Positions 8,833 to 21,283 of a stretch of DNA of 64,000 nt are shown in pieces (position 1 is the stretch's first letter; the number at the start of each line of letters is the position of its first letter). Origin of the DNA: Ophiobolus disseminans (taxonomy: Eukaryota; Ascomycota; Dothideomycetes; Pleosporales; Phaeosphaeriaceae); contig MU006230.1 in NCBI GenBank assembly GCA_010093685.1, positions 604,013 to 668,012 on the forward strand, in the 5' to 3' direction. The position numbers and the translations under genes were made by a program. The notes beneath the pieces were generated by a model that saw only the letters and a list, made by a program, of their open reading frames with translations, was not told where the DNA came from and searched no databases.

Positions 8833-10688
8833 CTACATACTATCCTCCCTCCACCGACTCCTCACCCTCTGCCAGCCCTCCATCTCGCCCTTGCCACCCC
8901 GTTTCTCCATCCCCAACCCCCTCTCCACCCACTCCTGGCTACCCATCTCACTCAAGCGACTCAACGCTCTTGCAAACGCAAAGCGCTCCTCATCGCCCGA
9001 GAAAATCGAGCTGTTTTTCAGCATATCCATGTTCATGCCGAGATCGTCCATGAGGTTGCGCATCACGTCGGACACGGCTTCGGTGTCGTTTTGCGCGGCG
9101 GCGGGGAGCGTGCCGGCTTTGGCGGAGGAGGTGACGGCGTCGTTGAGTTCGGATTGGTCGAGGAAGAGGGCGGTTAGGGGGACGGCGGTTGTCATTACTA
9201 GTTTGGCCTGGTTTGTTGATTAGTACTAATCCTGCGATTCTCCAAGAGAGATGGAGGGGGTGCTTACTCTCGATTCGTAAATCGCATCAATAAACGTGAT
9301 GAAGCGTCTGGCCAAATCTCTGCTCCGGTAGTTCATTCCAGGCACGCCCGTCACGATGAAAGCTTCGTAGTTCCGCGTCAACTCGAGGTAATCCGCCGCG
9401 CCCGTTGCCCGTCCTATTATCTCGTCGAAGGTGAACCACGCGCACTTCCCACTCGCTCGAGGGACTTCGATCTCACGACCCCAGACTTCATGTGTCGCAG
9501 AGTGCGGCGGATCATTCTCATGATCACCAAGGAAGCGGAACCAGCGATCTACATGGGTCTCAGCGGATGCGTCGAGCGGGTGGTGGTAGACGCCTGATGG
9601 TGGGCGTGGGATCTTCCGATAGTCGGTGGAGGAGTCGAGATCGAGGACTGTGAGGCGTTTCTTGAGGAGGTTGATGCAGGGTATGAAGGACTCGCGTTGT
9701 ATGCCGTTCTTGTAGAGGTCGTCTGGATGTCGATTCGAGGTTGTTACTATGACAGTGCCGTGTGCCATGAGAGACTCCATAAGCCGCCGTAGGATCATGG
9801 CATCTGCCACGTCTGTACATTGGAATTCGTCGAAGCAAAGGACCGAGGCGCGCTGTGCAATGCCCGCCGCGACGAAGGGAATCGCGTCGATGTCGTTGCC
9901 GTGCTGCATCTTCATCTTATGCAGATCCTTGTGTACGCTTTGCATGAATGCGTGGAAGTGTATGCGTGTCTTGTGTGTGATGTTTGGCGGAAGGGTGTCG
10001 TAGAAGAGGTCCATCATCATCGTCTTTCCTGACCCCACGTCGCCGTACATGTATATGCCTTTCGGTAGGTTTGCGTCTATCGGTGGAAGTGCGGCCGAGG
10101 TTGGTTTTGAAGAGGAGAACATGGAGAAGAGTGACTTCTTTGGTGGTTGTAGGGATTCGATGGTGGGTTGCTGGACAGTCGGCTGGGTCCACGATGCGAG
10201 CATATTGTGCAGGTCTTCGAGGTTCCTTATGATGCCTGGCCTTTATCAGTATTGCCTGATGTATGTCCATGTGCATTCCGTACTTCTTTGGTGTTCATCA
10301 TCTCTCAATCGCCCATCATTGACGCGCGCATCGTACTCGTTCATGGGTCCGTAGGTTTCTGAGGATTTGGCTGTGGACACTGCTCTGGTCAGACTTGATC
10401 TTCTTGACGTTGGAACTTATACATACACGCCTGCGCTACTTGCGCATATCCTCTGCATGTTGCTGGAGCGAGTCGTCCACCTACATACGAAGCTGGCGAC
10501 GAAGCAGACCCCGACCGCGCAACGCCCCGTCGCAGCACCGTTCTCGCACCCAAACTCTGCCTACTCCCTATCGCCAACCCCCTCCTACACTCCCAACAAA
10601 CCCCCCTCACATTCCCACTCGTCGCCCGTCTCGGCACCGCACACCGCGACAGCGTCCGCACCGCTCGCATCGCCTCGGATGATGTCAT
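8833..10688 (-). CDS. AFG1: Afg1-like mitochondrial P-loop ATPase
   Basis: Four exons (10688-10427, 10370-10284, 10235-9268, 9207-8833) joined in phase give 563 aa. The introns are 56, 48 and 60 bp; the last has a TACTAAT branch site. The N terminus is Arg/Ser/Ala-rich without acidic residues, as expected of a mitochondrial presequence. Family marks are NEYDARV just after the presequence, Walker A GDVGSGKT at about 181-188, Walker B LCFDEFQ at about 250-256, a VTTSNRHPDDLY segment, and the C-terminal DEERFAFARALSRLSEM block. Afg1/LACE1 proteins are AAA-type ATPases of the mitochondrial inner membrane involved in turnover of respiratory-chain subunits. The length is close to that of other fungal orthologues. 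Its stop lies 961 bp from the HET start, and both are on the minus strand. Confidence 0.94.
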
Positions 10689-11027
10689 ATCCTCGATTCA
10701 CCGTCTGCACAGGAGGAGAATATTAGAAACAGCATGAAATCTACGACATGCCAAAGAGATACGCAGAAAGAGGGTATATCGCGCGCAAAAACACAGCAGT
10801 GGAGAGTAGTCTAAAAGAACCGTGGGAGCATGTGCGAACTTGTTAGCGGGGAGTTTTCGCGCTCGCCTCGGCAGAGGTCGGAAATAAGCGCGGTCGGATG
10901 CAGGGAAAACTTCGGAGCTAGAAAGAGTGCCGGTCCAGACTTCATTTTCCTTCACGTCACACACATCACAATACAAATCTCATCAAACGTCAGTCGGAGA
11001 AGTTGATATTCAACATAACTACCCCAT
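10689..11027. other. Intergenic: AFG1 promoter and AKR1 3' flank
   Basis: 339 bp between two genes of the same strand. No gene or strong motif seen. Confidence 0.6.
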
Positions 11028-13372
11028 TCATACAGCCTCTTCCGCCTCAGCCACAGCCTCATACCTGCCATCCCCTCGACTATACTTCATCTTCGGTACC
11101 TCATAGAGTCTAGTATAATCCACCCTCTCGCCGGCTAACCGCGCATAACCACCTTCCTTCCTGCCAAAGACCGGGCTACCATCGCAGAAGAAGTCCTTGC
11201 AGTTCGTGAGGATGCCTCGTGACCACGGGTTGCCGCGCTGCTGCCGTTGGCCGGCTTGCGATCCCTGAAGCGCTGTAGCGACAAAAGTGTCGAGACCGAG
11301 GAGACGCTTCCATTGATCCCATATCGATGGCTTGGGCTGATGCGCACGCGGTGCGTCGCCTGTGTCTTGTCCGGAGCCGAAGCCGTTGGCGGATGCAGCG
11401 CCGCCGGTGACGTCTTGTGATGTATCGCCGGTTGTGACGAAGGAGTTGAGTGCGTCGGCGGGGGTGTGGCTGTTGAGGTGGCCGCGCATGCTCTCGTAGG
11501 TTGTGAGATTGCGGGCGACTTGCAGGAGTTGCACGCAGAGGAGCATTGTGACCCATGTGAGTTGGAAGGCGGCCCAGATGGAGAGGACGATCGTGAAGGG
11601 GTCTTTGTGCAAGATCTTGCAGAATTCTGGGGAGATGACGGCGCATTCAACGTCTTTGGGTGTGTCGCGGTTCTCGAGGTCTGCCGTTGTCAGTCTTGAA
11701 CGGTGTTTGTTCGGATGGGATGACTTACAGGCAAGTGCTAGCCTTACCCACGCAGCAATACCAAGCTCCATGAAAAGCACATAGAACACGAAGTGTCGAT
11801 GGTTGTTGTTCGCTACGCAGTTGTTCACCCATGGACAGTGACTGTGAAAGTTAGTTAAACCCACTGCACCAGCATGCAACACTTACTGATCACTCTTCGC
11901 AACACACCGCTCGCACCTCTTGCAATGCTTGCTACGCAACGGTTTCCGCACCATGCAATTCACACAAAAGTGACGCTCGTCAAACTGCCGTAGCTCCATG
12001 AGTTCATCGATTACCGCTTTGGAAGCGCTCCTGCTCGCTGACTTGGGAACATAACCAGGGTCGGACGTCATAGTGAAGAAGTAGAAATACCCCGTCAAGC
12101 CGTAACATATCGCAAACAATAAGTTGAGAAAAAAGTCGTGTCGTATCGTCCCTGCATGTATTAGCCATAATCCTTAAACCTCGTAAGGATCGCACATACA
12201 AGGTAGAACCGTCGTTATCCACCTCACACCAACCCAAAACAACGTGGCAGCAAATATACCAGCTAAAAATGGCTTCAGAAGCGTCAGTATGACTACACCC
12301 TCCACAGATTGCCAAACTCACGGTATGATGTATCGTCCTCATATTACTCGGCGCCCAAACCAGCAACCTCTGCGCCGCCCACTGCATCCCGTACGCCACA
12401 ATGATCGCAGCCGGGATACCCACGTACGCGGGGTAGTAGCTGATCAAAAACAGCGCAACGAAAAGAATCGCAAATGGCCAGAAGAAGATAAACCGCGAGA
12501 TAAACCACCTGGTATCCTTGACGCCCGGGACCGGAAACTGCTTCGCATTGCCGTCCTTGTCGAAGCCAGTCTGCGCCAACGCACGATTCCACTGCCGCGT
12601 TGTGTTCATCTCCTCAGCCGTGACGGCCGGCGTCTTGCCGTCGTTGTTCTTTGCGAAGCGGTCTGCGCCGTACTCGAGCAGTTTCTGTATGGATTCCTGC
12701 GAGCCCTTGACGAGGGCCCAGTGCAGGCCCGTGAAGCCCTGGTCGTCTGTTGCGTAGACGTTTGCGCCCCAGCGCAGGAAGAGGTCGACACATGAGGAGT
12801 AGCCCTTGTATGCGGCCCACATGAGCGGGGTGTGCGACTGCGGGTCGGGGATGTCGACGGGGATGTCTTGGTGGAGCAGCAGGACGATCTGGTAGACATT
12901 GCCGTCGAGGGTGGCAGAGTGCAGCAGGTTGAAGCCTTGGTCGTCGGTGAGAAGGGGGTCGGCGCCGTGGTCGAGGAGAAGGTTTACGATGTAGTAGTTG
13001 CAGCGCTTAGCAGCCCATAGTACGGGTGTCGCGACGGCGTCTCCGCCTTTTGCGTTGATGGGTGCGCCGGCTTGGATGAGGAAGTGGCAGAGGGCATAGT
13101 GGTTGTTGATAGCAGCCCACTTTCACGTGTTAGTTTGTGTTCATGTCTTTGCAGTGGTTTCGTGTCCATACGTGTAGTGGTGTTATGCCCTGCTCGTCCT
13201 TGTATGTCGCATCGAACTTCCCGCTGTCGAACAACTTCTGGATCGCGCCGATCTCGCCCAGCCGCGCCAACTGCATGATGTCCTCCTCCACAGGCAAGCT
13301 GGGCCTCTTGTCCGCCATGTCGTCCAGCTCATGTTCGCCCGTGGAGTCGGGCGTCGAGGCTGCGGAAGCCAT
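11028..13372 (-). CDS. AKR1: Ankyrin-repeat DHHC palmitoyltransferase (Akr1 family)
   Basis: Six exons (13372-13172, 13119-12322, 12272-12200, 12151-11887, 11841-11729, 11680-11028) give 700 aa. The start is the first ATG; the frame extends about 13 codons further, only to a GTG. Residues about 40-260 are ankyrin repeats, with ITPLH, TPVLWAAKR, LLHSATLDG, TPLMWAAYKG and GLHWALVKG units. Several membrane segments follow, then a Cys-rich domain (HFCVNCMVRKPLRSKHC) and the catalytic DHHC at 445-448. The catalytic motif is split by the 45-bp intron at 11842-11886 and appears only after splicing, as SDHHCPWVNNCV. Unlike yeast Akr1 (DHYC), the Tyr position is His. Akr1 enzymes sit in Golgi or early endosome membranes and S-palmitoylate proteins such as casein kinases. 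Confidence 0.94.
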
Positions 13373-14277
13373 CTCGGGGGTCCGCGTAAGATCTTCTAGA
13401 ATCGCAACCACGGGGTGGTCAAATGTCGCAAGGCCGCGAGGATATAGAGCGGTGATGTCGGACTCTGAGACGGGTTATCGGGATATTTGCATGGTGAGGA
13501 TAGCTCCAAGGCGCGGGTTGGTTCGCCAGCAAGCAGCTGCGTGCGCTGCGGAAGATGCGGCGCTCCAGTTCTCCAATGCGACCAATGCGTTCATCGCAAC
13601 CCCGGCCGCTGCGCCTTCTTAAACCCGATATAAGTGGCGCAGCCACGTAAGCCTCAGCGCGAAACCAAACTTCGACTGTACATAATGCTAGAAGGCGCTG
13701 TCTTGGTTCAAGTGTCGTGAAGGTCGAGATTGGAGAGGCTTAGGCAGGGTCTAATGTCTGTTAGGATGTCTTTGATGCACTCTCGGTACCCTTAATCTGT
13801 CTCCAAGCGCTTGCGTACTATCCAATCAGTCTTAAAGTTCAACCTGCCAAATGCGGCATGTTCCAAAAATCCCGTTGATCATGGGAGGTACGATGCTGCC
13901 TGGAGGTCAGATGGTTTGCACAACCTCGGGACGATGCTACGCCACTTTCACCCCCAAGTTGCCCGATTCGGCAAGTATCGAAAAAGTGTCGCTTGTAGTA
14001 GGTAGCAAGTAGACTTGCAGTCAAAGGCAGTAAAATTGGTGAACCATCGAGCGCCTGACAGAATCTTGTAGTCGCCAACGCTTCCGCCAAGGCAAGAATG
14101 CGCCTTCAAACTGCCTTGAAGCCAACGACAAAAATATTGACAGATACCAACCAGAACGTATATAAAGATTGACTAGGTCGCGGTTCGAATGTACAGCGAC
14201 TCAGCTCCCTCCTGGATACATTCCAACTCCTTGTAAACGCCTAAAGTGTTTTCCCTCGACCCAATCCTGTATCGATC
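13373..14277. other. Intergenic: AKR1 promoter and ABC transporter 3' flank
   Basis: 905 bp. No gene supported; short open stretches on both strands look random. Confidence 0.6.
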
Positions 14278-17200
14278 TCAAGCCAGCATACCGCTAAACT
14301 CCCCACCCTCCTCCAACATATCCACCGCCTTGCCAGCTTTCACCAACTTCCCCTTGCCCAACACGATACAGTAATCCGCATTCTGTACCGCCTCCAAACG
14401 ATGCGCAATCGTGATCACAGTACTCTGCTGCATCTCCTCCCGCAGCACGCTCTGGATGCGCTGCGCAGTCTCGAAATCAATACTCGCTGTCGCTTCGTCC
14501 ATGATCAGCACTGAGCTACGGCGCAACATGGCACGGGCGAGACCAACGAGTTGGCGCTGACCCTGTGAGAGGCCTTTGCCGCCACCTTCGATGTTCGTAG
14601 AGAGTGTCCAGTTGTGGTTTCCGGCGATCTTGGAGAGCACGGATTCGCATGCTGCATCGCTGTATTCGTCGAGCGGGTCGAGGTTCTTACGCATGCTGCC
14701 AGGGAAGAGGACGGGATCCTGGGCGAGGAACGTGACGCGGCTGCGTAGAGCTTGTTTACTGACGGTTGAGATATCGATGCCATCGATTAAGATCCGTCCG
14801 CTTTCTGCGGCAATGGTGGCTAGCAGAGACAAAGCTAGCGTCGACTTGCCAGAGCCAGTGCGCCCAATGATAGCAGTGTTGCTACCTGCTGGGATCTTGA
14901 GCGTAAGGTTCTGCAGCGCTGGCTCGAGGTTCGGCGCGTAGCGGATCGTTGCGTCTTCGAACTCAATGTCTCCCGAGTACGTTGGCCAATGGGCTGGTGG
15001 GTCGACGACACCTGGAGATTCTTTCTCAATGTCTAGGAGTTCAACCACGCGCTCTACGCTGGTGAAGTCCATCTCGAGCTGACCGTAGATCCTGCACATC
15101 CACTCTGTATGTATAACGAACCTGCTAGCATTGATCAAGACGAAAGCTGTCAGACCAGGACTAATACCAGTATATATGGCGATGAGAGTCATTACTAGCG
15201 TAGCGCTGGCTGACAAGATGCCAAAACGAAGGCTTAGCCACGATTGTAGAGACCAATAGAAGTGATCGTTCTTTTGAAAGTTGTCAACGACTTCGATGAC
15301 CCGCTCCTGAAAGCGAGGTTGCGCGTTGAAGGCGCGAACGGTGGTAAGACCTTCCACAAGCGCACCGAAATTAGACATCAGTGGGGAGAGCGACACCATC
15401 TGTCGATATTTAGCATAATGTTGCCCCAACGAGTGCTTATTTTGAGTTACCTCAAGTCGTCGTAGGCTTTGCGATGTTGGCAAGAAGCGGAAGAAGTAGT
15501 ACACAAATCCACAGCACAGCACGACGCCGAATGCTAGGAATGCAGGTGTAGACGATAGGATAATAACGATGGCGGTAATCCATCCGATGACCTGCCACAC
15601 GAAAACTGTGAACGCGCCACTAAGGTCACCATCTACAGTGTTCATGTCGCTCGTGAGGCGATTCATCAAGCGCCCCACAGGCGTAACGTCGTAGTACCTG
15701 AACGTAGCATGCGCAACACGTTCAACCGCCTGCTGGAAGATCGTCTTTGCGGCCCGGTAACCCACACCAAACATGATCAAATTAGTCACCCAGAACAGGA
15801 ACGCTGTGATCGAGACAAAGACAAAGAACGTCTGCAGCCATGGAAGTACGTTTTCGTCCGCCGGCGGCAAGAATTCGAAGATGCCTTTCGGGTGCTTAAG
15901 ATCATACGACTCTCCCCAAGCTTTGACGAACCAGCCTTGTCCAACGTCGATGATGCGGTAGAGGAGCATAACGACCACAACAAGGGACCACCAACGTAGT
16001 GTGCCAGCTTTGATGTATCGCCAGTAGACAGAGAGCTTAACACCGCCTTTTGTGCGGACTTCATCTTCAATGAACTTATCGGGAATCGCTGCGGCTTCCT
16101 CTTCTTTGCGTCTTTGAGCTTCTTCTTCTGATATCGATTCGTTGGTCTCTGTGCGTTTGAGTGCAGTCTTGTTTTCTTCTTCAGCGACCGGTTCGTGGAT
16201 GGTGGCTTGTCCGTGGACGAGTTCGACCCATTGTTTGGTAATGCCATGGCATAGCTCGGTGCGATGGGTGACTAAGATCGTGGTGCGCCCTTCAAGTAAT
16301 GGCCCAGCGAGCAACCTATTGACAATGAACTCGGCTGTCTGGTGGTCGAGCGCCGATAAAGGGTCATCGAGAAGCAGAACCTTAGCGCTGCTGTACACAG
16401 CACGCGCAAGCGCGACTCGAGCCTTCTGCCCTCCTGACAACCCGATTCCATTTTCTCCAATGTTAGAAAGATCGCCATGCTTGAACTCCGCCATGTCTGG
16501 CAGCAGCGCGCAAGCCTCTAAGACCTGTTTGTATCGCGCTTCTTCGTAGGGTTGAGAGAAGAGGATATTTTCGCGAATGTTCATGCTCTGTAGCCACGCT
16601 GTCTGCGCACAGTAGCCAATGACTTGGTCCGGTTGAACGAACTCTCCTCCACGTTTGTCTAGTTCGCCTAGTAGCGCTTGTAGGAGAGCTGTCTTTCCTG
16701 CTGCAACCTCACCATAAATTACAGTCAGGCCTGGTGGGAACGCGAGTGTGATATACTCCAGCACAGTCTTTTCGACACCTGGCCAGGCGAAGGATGCGTT
16801 ATGAAGACTGAGCTCGGCAGATCCTTCCGGTACAACATCTGCCTCCTCTTTGTCAGGCTCAGCCATGAACTCTTCAAGGCGGGTGATAGCAACGTAACCG
16901 TTGAGTAGTGTCGTTACCAATCTTGGTAAGGCGCGAAGATAACCCTCAAGCAGATTGAACAAGTCCATAGCCGGAAAAATTAGATCGACACGAAGTGGCT
17001 TTCCCTCCCAAGCCGTGTAAGCATAGAAAGCAACAGCTGGGAAAAGTCCGGAGCCAAAGCGGAGCATGAATGCCAGTGTCGTAGTAAAGAAGATCTGGAT
17101 GATCCGAAGATGCAACTCTTTTTGTCTCGACTCCAAGATGCCCTTCATCCACGATTCTTGCCATCCATACCAGCGTAGATGCCGGATTGATTCGATGAAT

Positions 17201-18903
17201 TGACTAGTTCTTTGCAACTTCTCATCCGTTGCAATTCTGCGCTTTTTCTCAAAGTAGACCTGAAATCGAGCGATGATGATGTTGATCAACTGCGAAGCGG
17301 CCAGTGCGAACACACCAAGCAAGCAAGCCCATCCGAGCATGCGCCAGATTAACAGTGTGGCGAAGATGGCTCCAGCGGGCTGGGTGATGATGTCGGAGAA
17401 GTCCCAGAAGCGCTGTGCCACTTCGTAAACGTCGTTTCGCATGAGGTTCAAGATCTTGCCCATGGATGCTGCATCCTTCTCCTTAGTCTCTTTCGGTTTC
17501 CTCGAGAAGGCTGATCGCAGGGATACGAGTAAACGCGCGACCCAGCTCTGTGACACAGGCTTGCCGGGCTGGCCTGATCCATTGCTTTCGGGTGCTGAGT
17601 TATCTCTATTGCTGCTCTGACCATTCGATTTTCCTTTTTCCTCCTCTTGCTTTGCACCCAAAATTTTGCGGTTTAACGTCTTCTCGTAGAGCATCGTGAT
17701 CAACTGACCTCGTGATCGCTCGTATGAGCGTCTTTGATACCACAAATTGAAAACACCTAGCTGCGCTGCGAGAAGACGTAGGGCGACAGTCAGAACCGCG
17801 TACGTGATGGTTGCACTGGCATTGGGTTTCTCGCCACTCATCGAAGCGAGCAGGCGTTGGAGAAGAACGGGCGTGAGTAAAGTCGCGACTAGCCGCACTA
17901 ACCCCATGCTCGTTGTAAGAATCAAATCCATGCCGTTAGCCACGAAGACCCTCCGGGTTACAGAACCTGGAAGTTCTCTGAAAGTACGATGGAGGCGCGC
18001 ATGCTTGAACTCCCATGGCAGGTCCCAGACGTCCTCGTCATCCAGCTGCCTCTTGTAGCCCTCTTGAATCAGTGGAGCCATCCAGGTCACAGCGCTATAT
18101 TGCCATGGCGTAAGATTGTCCTCGGGTGTCCGTAGCTTTATTGTAGGCTTGTCGTAGACCGGGCTGATGTCGTCACTCGGCAGCATTGGATCTCTGAAAG
18201 GCATATTGAGTACTGCAATTATGCCCGCTAGTGCTGCGAGAGGCACGAGCATTGAAGGTATGTCTTCGACTCTCCAACGACCAACAATCCTGGGGTTGTG
18301 GGACAGCACTACCAATTGTGCAGTCAGCAGCGATGTGAAAAGAAGCAACAATGACATTGAAGTAGTCCGTGGGCGCTTGACTATGATTATAGCAGTGGCG
18401 ATGCCCTAGCGGTCTTGTTAGTTCTGTGATGATGATCGAAGAATCACGGCGTGTCATACCCATGCTATAGATGGATATATCTCAATAACTTGACGATATG
18501 GTACGACGATTGTGATGATCTGCAGTGCAAGGCCTATGCCTACTATCATCAGTAGACCCAAGGTCGCGGTCAGAGGATGATGCCTGGTTGTTGCATCTAA
18601 TTCGTTTACTTTCTTCTTCGCCTCTTGCACAAATGGCTTCATCCATCTTGGTTTGTATGCATCAAATGCTCTAAGTGAGTAGCTTAATAGGATTAAAGCC
18701 GCGATTACTGCTGGAGCTGCTGTCACGACTGGCATGAAGCACGCCGTGAATCGAGCGGTTTTCACATCCTTGAATTGGTCAGTCTGTGAACGGGTGTTGG
18801 TTTGAAATAGACATACCCAGATCTTTTCGCAATGCGATATCGGCTGCATCTCCTGGGGCATCGTCCCTGAGTTGTGAGACATTGGAATTTGTGGAGACGC
18901 CAT
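14278..18903 (-). CDS. ABCC (MRP-type) full-length ABC transporter
   Basis: Three exons (18903-18817, 18768-18460, 18405-14278) give 1507 aa. Introns of 48 and 54 bp fall in the N-terminal membrane domain; the first keeps the frame if unspliced, but GTATGT and a CTGAC branch support splicing. The start is the first in-frame ATG. The order is an N-terminal membrane segment region (TMD0-like), TMD1, NBD1, linker, TMD2, NBD2. NBD1 has Walker A GEVAAGKT at about 697 and signature LSGGQKARVALARA. Its Walker B is LLLDDP, with Asp where the catalytic Glu would be. NBD2 is canonical, with GRTGSGKST at about 1313, LSQGQRQLVGLARA and VLIMDEATASID. One degenerate and one active site is the usual ABCC pattern. 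Such pumps export conjugates, drugs or metabolites across the plasma or vacuolar membrane; the substrate cannot be told. Confidence 0.94.
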
Positions 18904-20229
18904 GGCGTTGAGGGTGGCAACGCCCTGTTTAGCTATTTCGATAACACTTCCTTCCACCTAAAGCCAGACCGGTCGAACATGGGCTGATTGCTAGCAATCA
19001 TATGGCTGCTTTATGGTGTAGTTTGTTAGGCATCAACATAACGGAAACGAGACGGAAAGTGCTGGTTGTCGGTGAGTCGCTCACGAGAGACGATGGCGTT
19101 CGGGTCTGCGACGCTAATTTACGCGAGTCGCACGGCATCATCTACCCCATGGGCGCGACGCCATTGAACTCCCTACCAGCCTCACCGTTTAGCCTTGATT
19201 ACAGCGGCGTGTTTGCGTATGTTGACCTCTTTTGCTAGCTTGTTGGGCCGTTAATTTTGAAAATATATAACATCCAGTCTTTGCGATCTTTCTCTTTACC
19301 TTGGACTGGCACCTCATCCGCGTTCCCGTCATTACTTCCCCGCCCCTACCTAGGAAGCTGCAGCGACTTCGAATCAGGGCCTCACAAAAATAGCTAATGA
19401 TGCATTTACCATTGCATCTTTCGGGGTTGAGGGCCGATCAAACTTTAGGCAACAGAACAAAGTCATTCTTACTCATAATGACAATCGTTCAGACAACCAC
19501 GGTGACTGATCATGACTTCGAGGCTTACGGGGAACAAGGCAGCAGCCAAAAGACCTTGTGTCCCTCTTCGACGTGCAGATGTTCGCACGCGGTATTGTGC
19601 TCTCATCGCCTGTCAAACCATATCGACAGGCGCCACCGCATGATCTAAGATCCATCTGCAGTCGTACGTCATACGAGAAAAGACCTAGTATATGTAGAGT
19701 AGCTCCAGTTCTAACGGTATCCAACTTGCTCATAATCTCCAGTCGAGCCTTATCAATCCGATCGAGTTTCAGCAGGTGTCATTCGCAAGATGCCCCCACT
19801 TAGCTCACTCTCCATAAAAAATTCAATACTTTCCGTTCGATCTAGTTTGATCCAAGTATAGACCTCTTTGTTTGTTGTGTTGTTCCACTCCATATGTCGT
19901 TGTCCAACTTATGCTCTCTTTTGGCGCTGCTTTGTTCATTCCTAACGTTTTCTTTGTATTGAGACCAACCAGAACAAGCAAGTCACCTTTAGCAACATCT
20001 TTTCATCATTCAGAGAGCGACGGAGTGTCTGCTGCCACCACTCGAAATGGCATCAATAGGGCATATTGGCCCAATGTAGCATCAATAGCAGTCGTGTCTA
20101 GTTTAAGAAATCGGAAAGGCCCACCTCTCATTATGTTTCCGAAAGTGCCTCTCTCTGTCACAGCGAGTTTTAATCCGCATATACACATACCATTCATTTC
20201 GACACTTGTCTGAACACCCATTACATGCC
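18904..20229. other. Intergenic, 1.3 kb
   Basis: This lies between the divergently transcribed ABC transporter and the small secreted protein. Nothing beyond short random-looking open stretches is seen. The last part before 20230 should hold the promoter of the secreted protein. Confidence 0.6.
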
Positions 20230-20802
20230 ATGATCATCTCCTTCAGCGCCGTCTTAGCTCTGTCTACCCTGGCTTTTGCCAACACATACATCACTCGAGG
20301 CGATGAACCCCACCTCAACGGCTCCTGCAAAAGCACGGTGGGGATCCCTACAGAGGAGCAATACATCATCGGTTACAACGCCTTCTGCGATAAATATGTT
20401 AATGCCAATGGCCCTAGACCCGACAAATATCATTATATCGCCCAGACACTGAGAGCCACCTATGACCTCAAAGGCTGGGGCGATAAACTTATTAGATGGG
20501 TTTTCAAGGTCACTTGTGATGGTGAGGGAGAGCTTAAACACAACTGTTTGCTGAACAACACCATGTGCAAGACGCGTTTGAGAACGGTTATCGAAAGCGA
20601 CGATACTGGCGGCCTCGGCGGAGCGTACTGCGTCGTTGATAATACAGGAGGAGAAGGCCTTGGAGGCAGAGGGGGGAAGCAGGGGATGAGTGGGGAAGGG
20701 CAAGTGCTTGTCATGGAAGGAAAGTTGAATGCGTGGAAGTATGTGGATCGACCGCACAGTGAGGGATGGTTGACTTACCATTATTACCGAAGAGTGGATT
20801 GA
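20230..20802 (+). CDS. Small secreted Cys-containing protein (candidate effector)
   Basis: Single exon, 190 aa. The ATG at 20230 is chosen because it places a clean signal peptide at the N terminus (MIISFSAVLALSTLAFA, then NTYITRG). The open frame reaches 20206, but only with a TTG. The mature part is about 172 aa with six Cys (GSCKS, AFCDK, VTCDG, HNCLL, TMCKT, AYCVV), enough for three disulfides, and a Gly-rich segment at about 140-162. No known domain is recognised. Size, secretion signal and paired Cys fit the loose class of fungal candidate effectors or surface proteins. Function is unknown. Confidence 0.65.
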   Translation: MIISFSAVLALSTLAFANTYITRGDEPHLNGSCKSTVGIPTEEQYIIGYNAFCDKYVNANGPRPDKYHYIAQTLRATYDLKGWGDKLIRWVFKVTCDGEGELKHNCLLNNTMCKTRLRTVIESDDTGGLGGAYCVVDNTGGEGLGGRGGKQGMSGEGQVLVMEGKLNAWKYVDRPHSEGWLTYHYYRRVD

Positions 20803-21283
20803 TAATCAAACTTTATATTCGAGAGGCATTCAACGAGGCGAGCGGAAACCCAACAGCAGCGATGTGAGGTGTCCGTCGCACTCAGTAGGGTCAGAGCATG
20901 AGGCCACAGTACACTTCAATGAATTGCATACCTGTTTGAGTCCGACACGATAATGTAGTTCTCATTCAGTTAGTCAGTAAAATGGTCCCCATCACGATAC
21001 TCGTAGTGTAATAAGCGTGCGGGCTAAGATCTTAATGCAGGAACGGACGCGTCATAGATACTCAAACTGTACACGCGCATTGACCTTCTAAATCATGAGG
21101 AAACGTATGCTGGCGATGGGGCCTTGAATATAGCCGGGTCTCTTTTCGAACGGCTAGTCCCATTACTCGAAAGGACTGAGATAGAATCGCCGCTAATGAC
21201 ACTAATTCAGTCTATCGTTTGTGTTATACAACCTGATAGTTATCGCCAAAACTCCTACTTGATCATATCTATCGACGCATCTA
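20803..21283. other. Intergenic between convergent genes
   Basis: 481 bp of shared 3' flank. No gene seen. Confidence 0.6.

Noticed and set aside
11887..12119. Apparent loss of the DHHC catalytic motif (frame reads SDQ then stop)
   Set aside because: The 45-bp intron 11842-11886 has GTAAGT and a CACAG acceptor; splicing restores DHHC.
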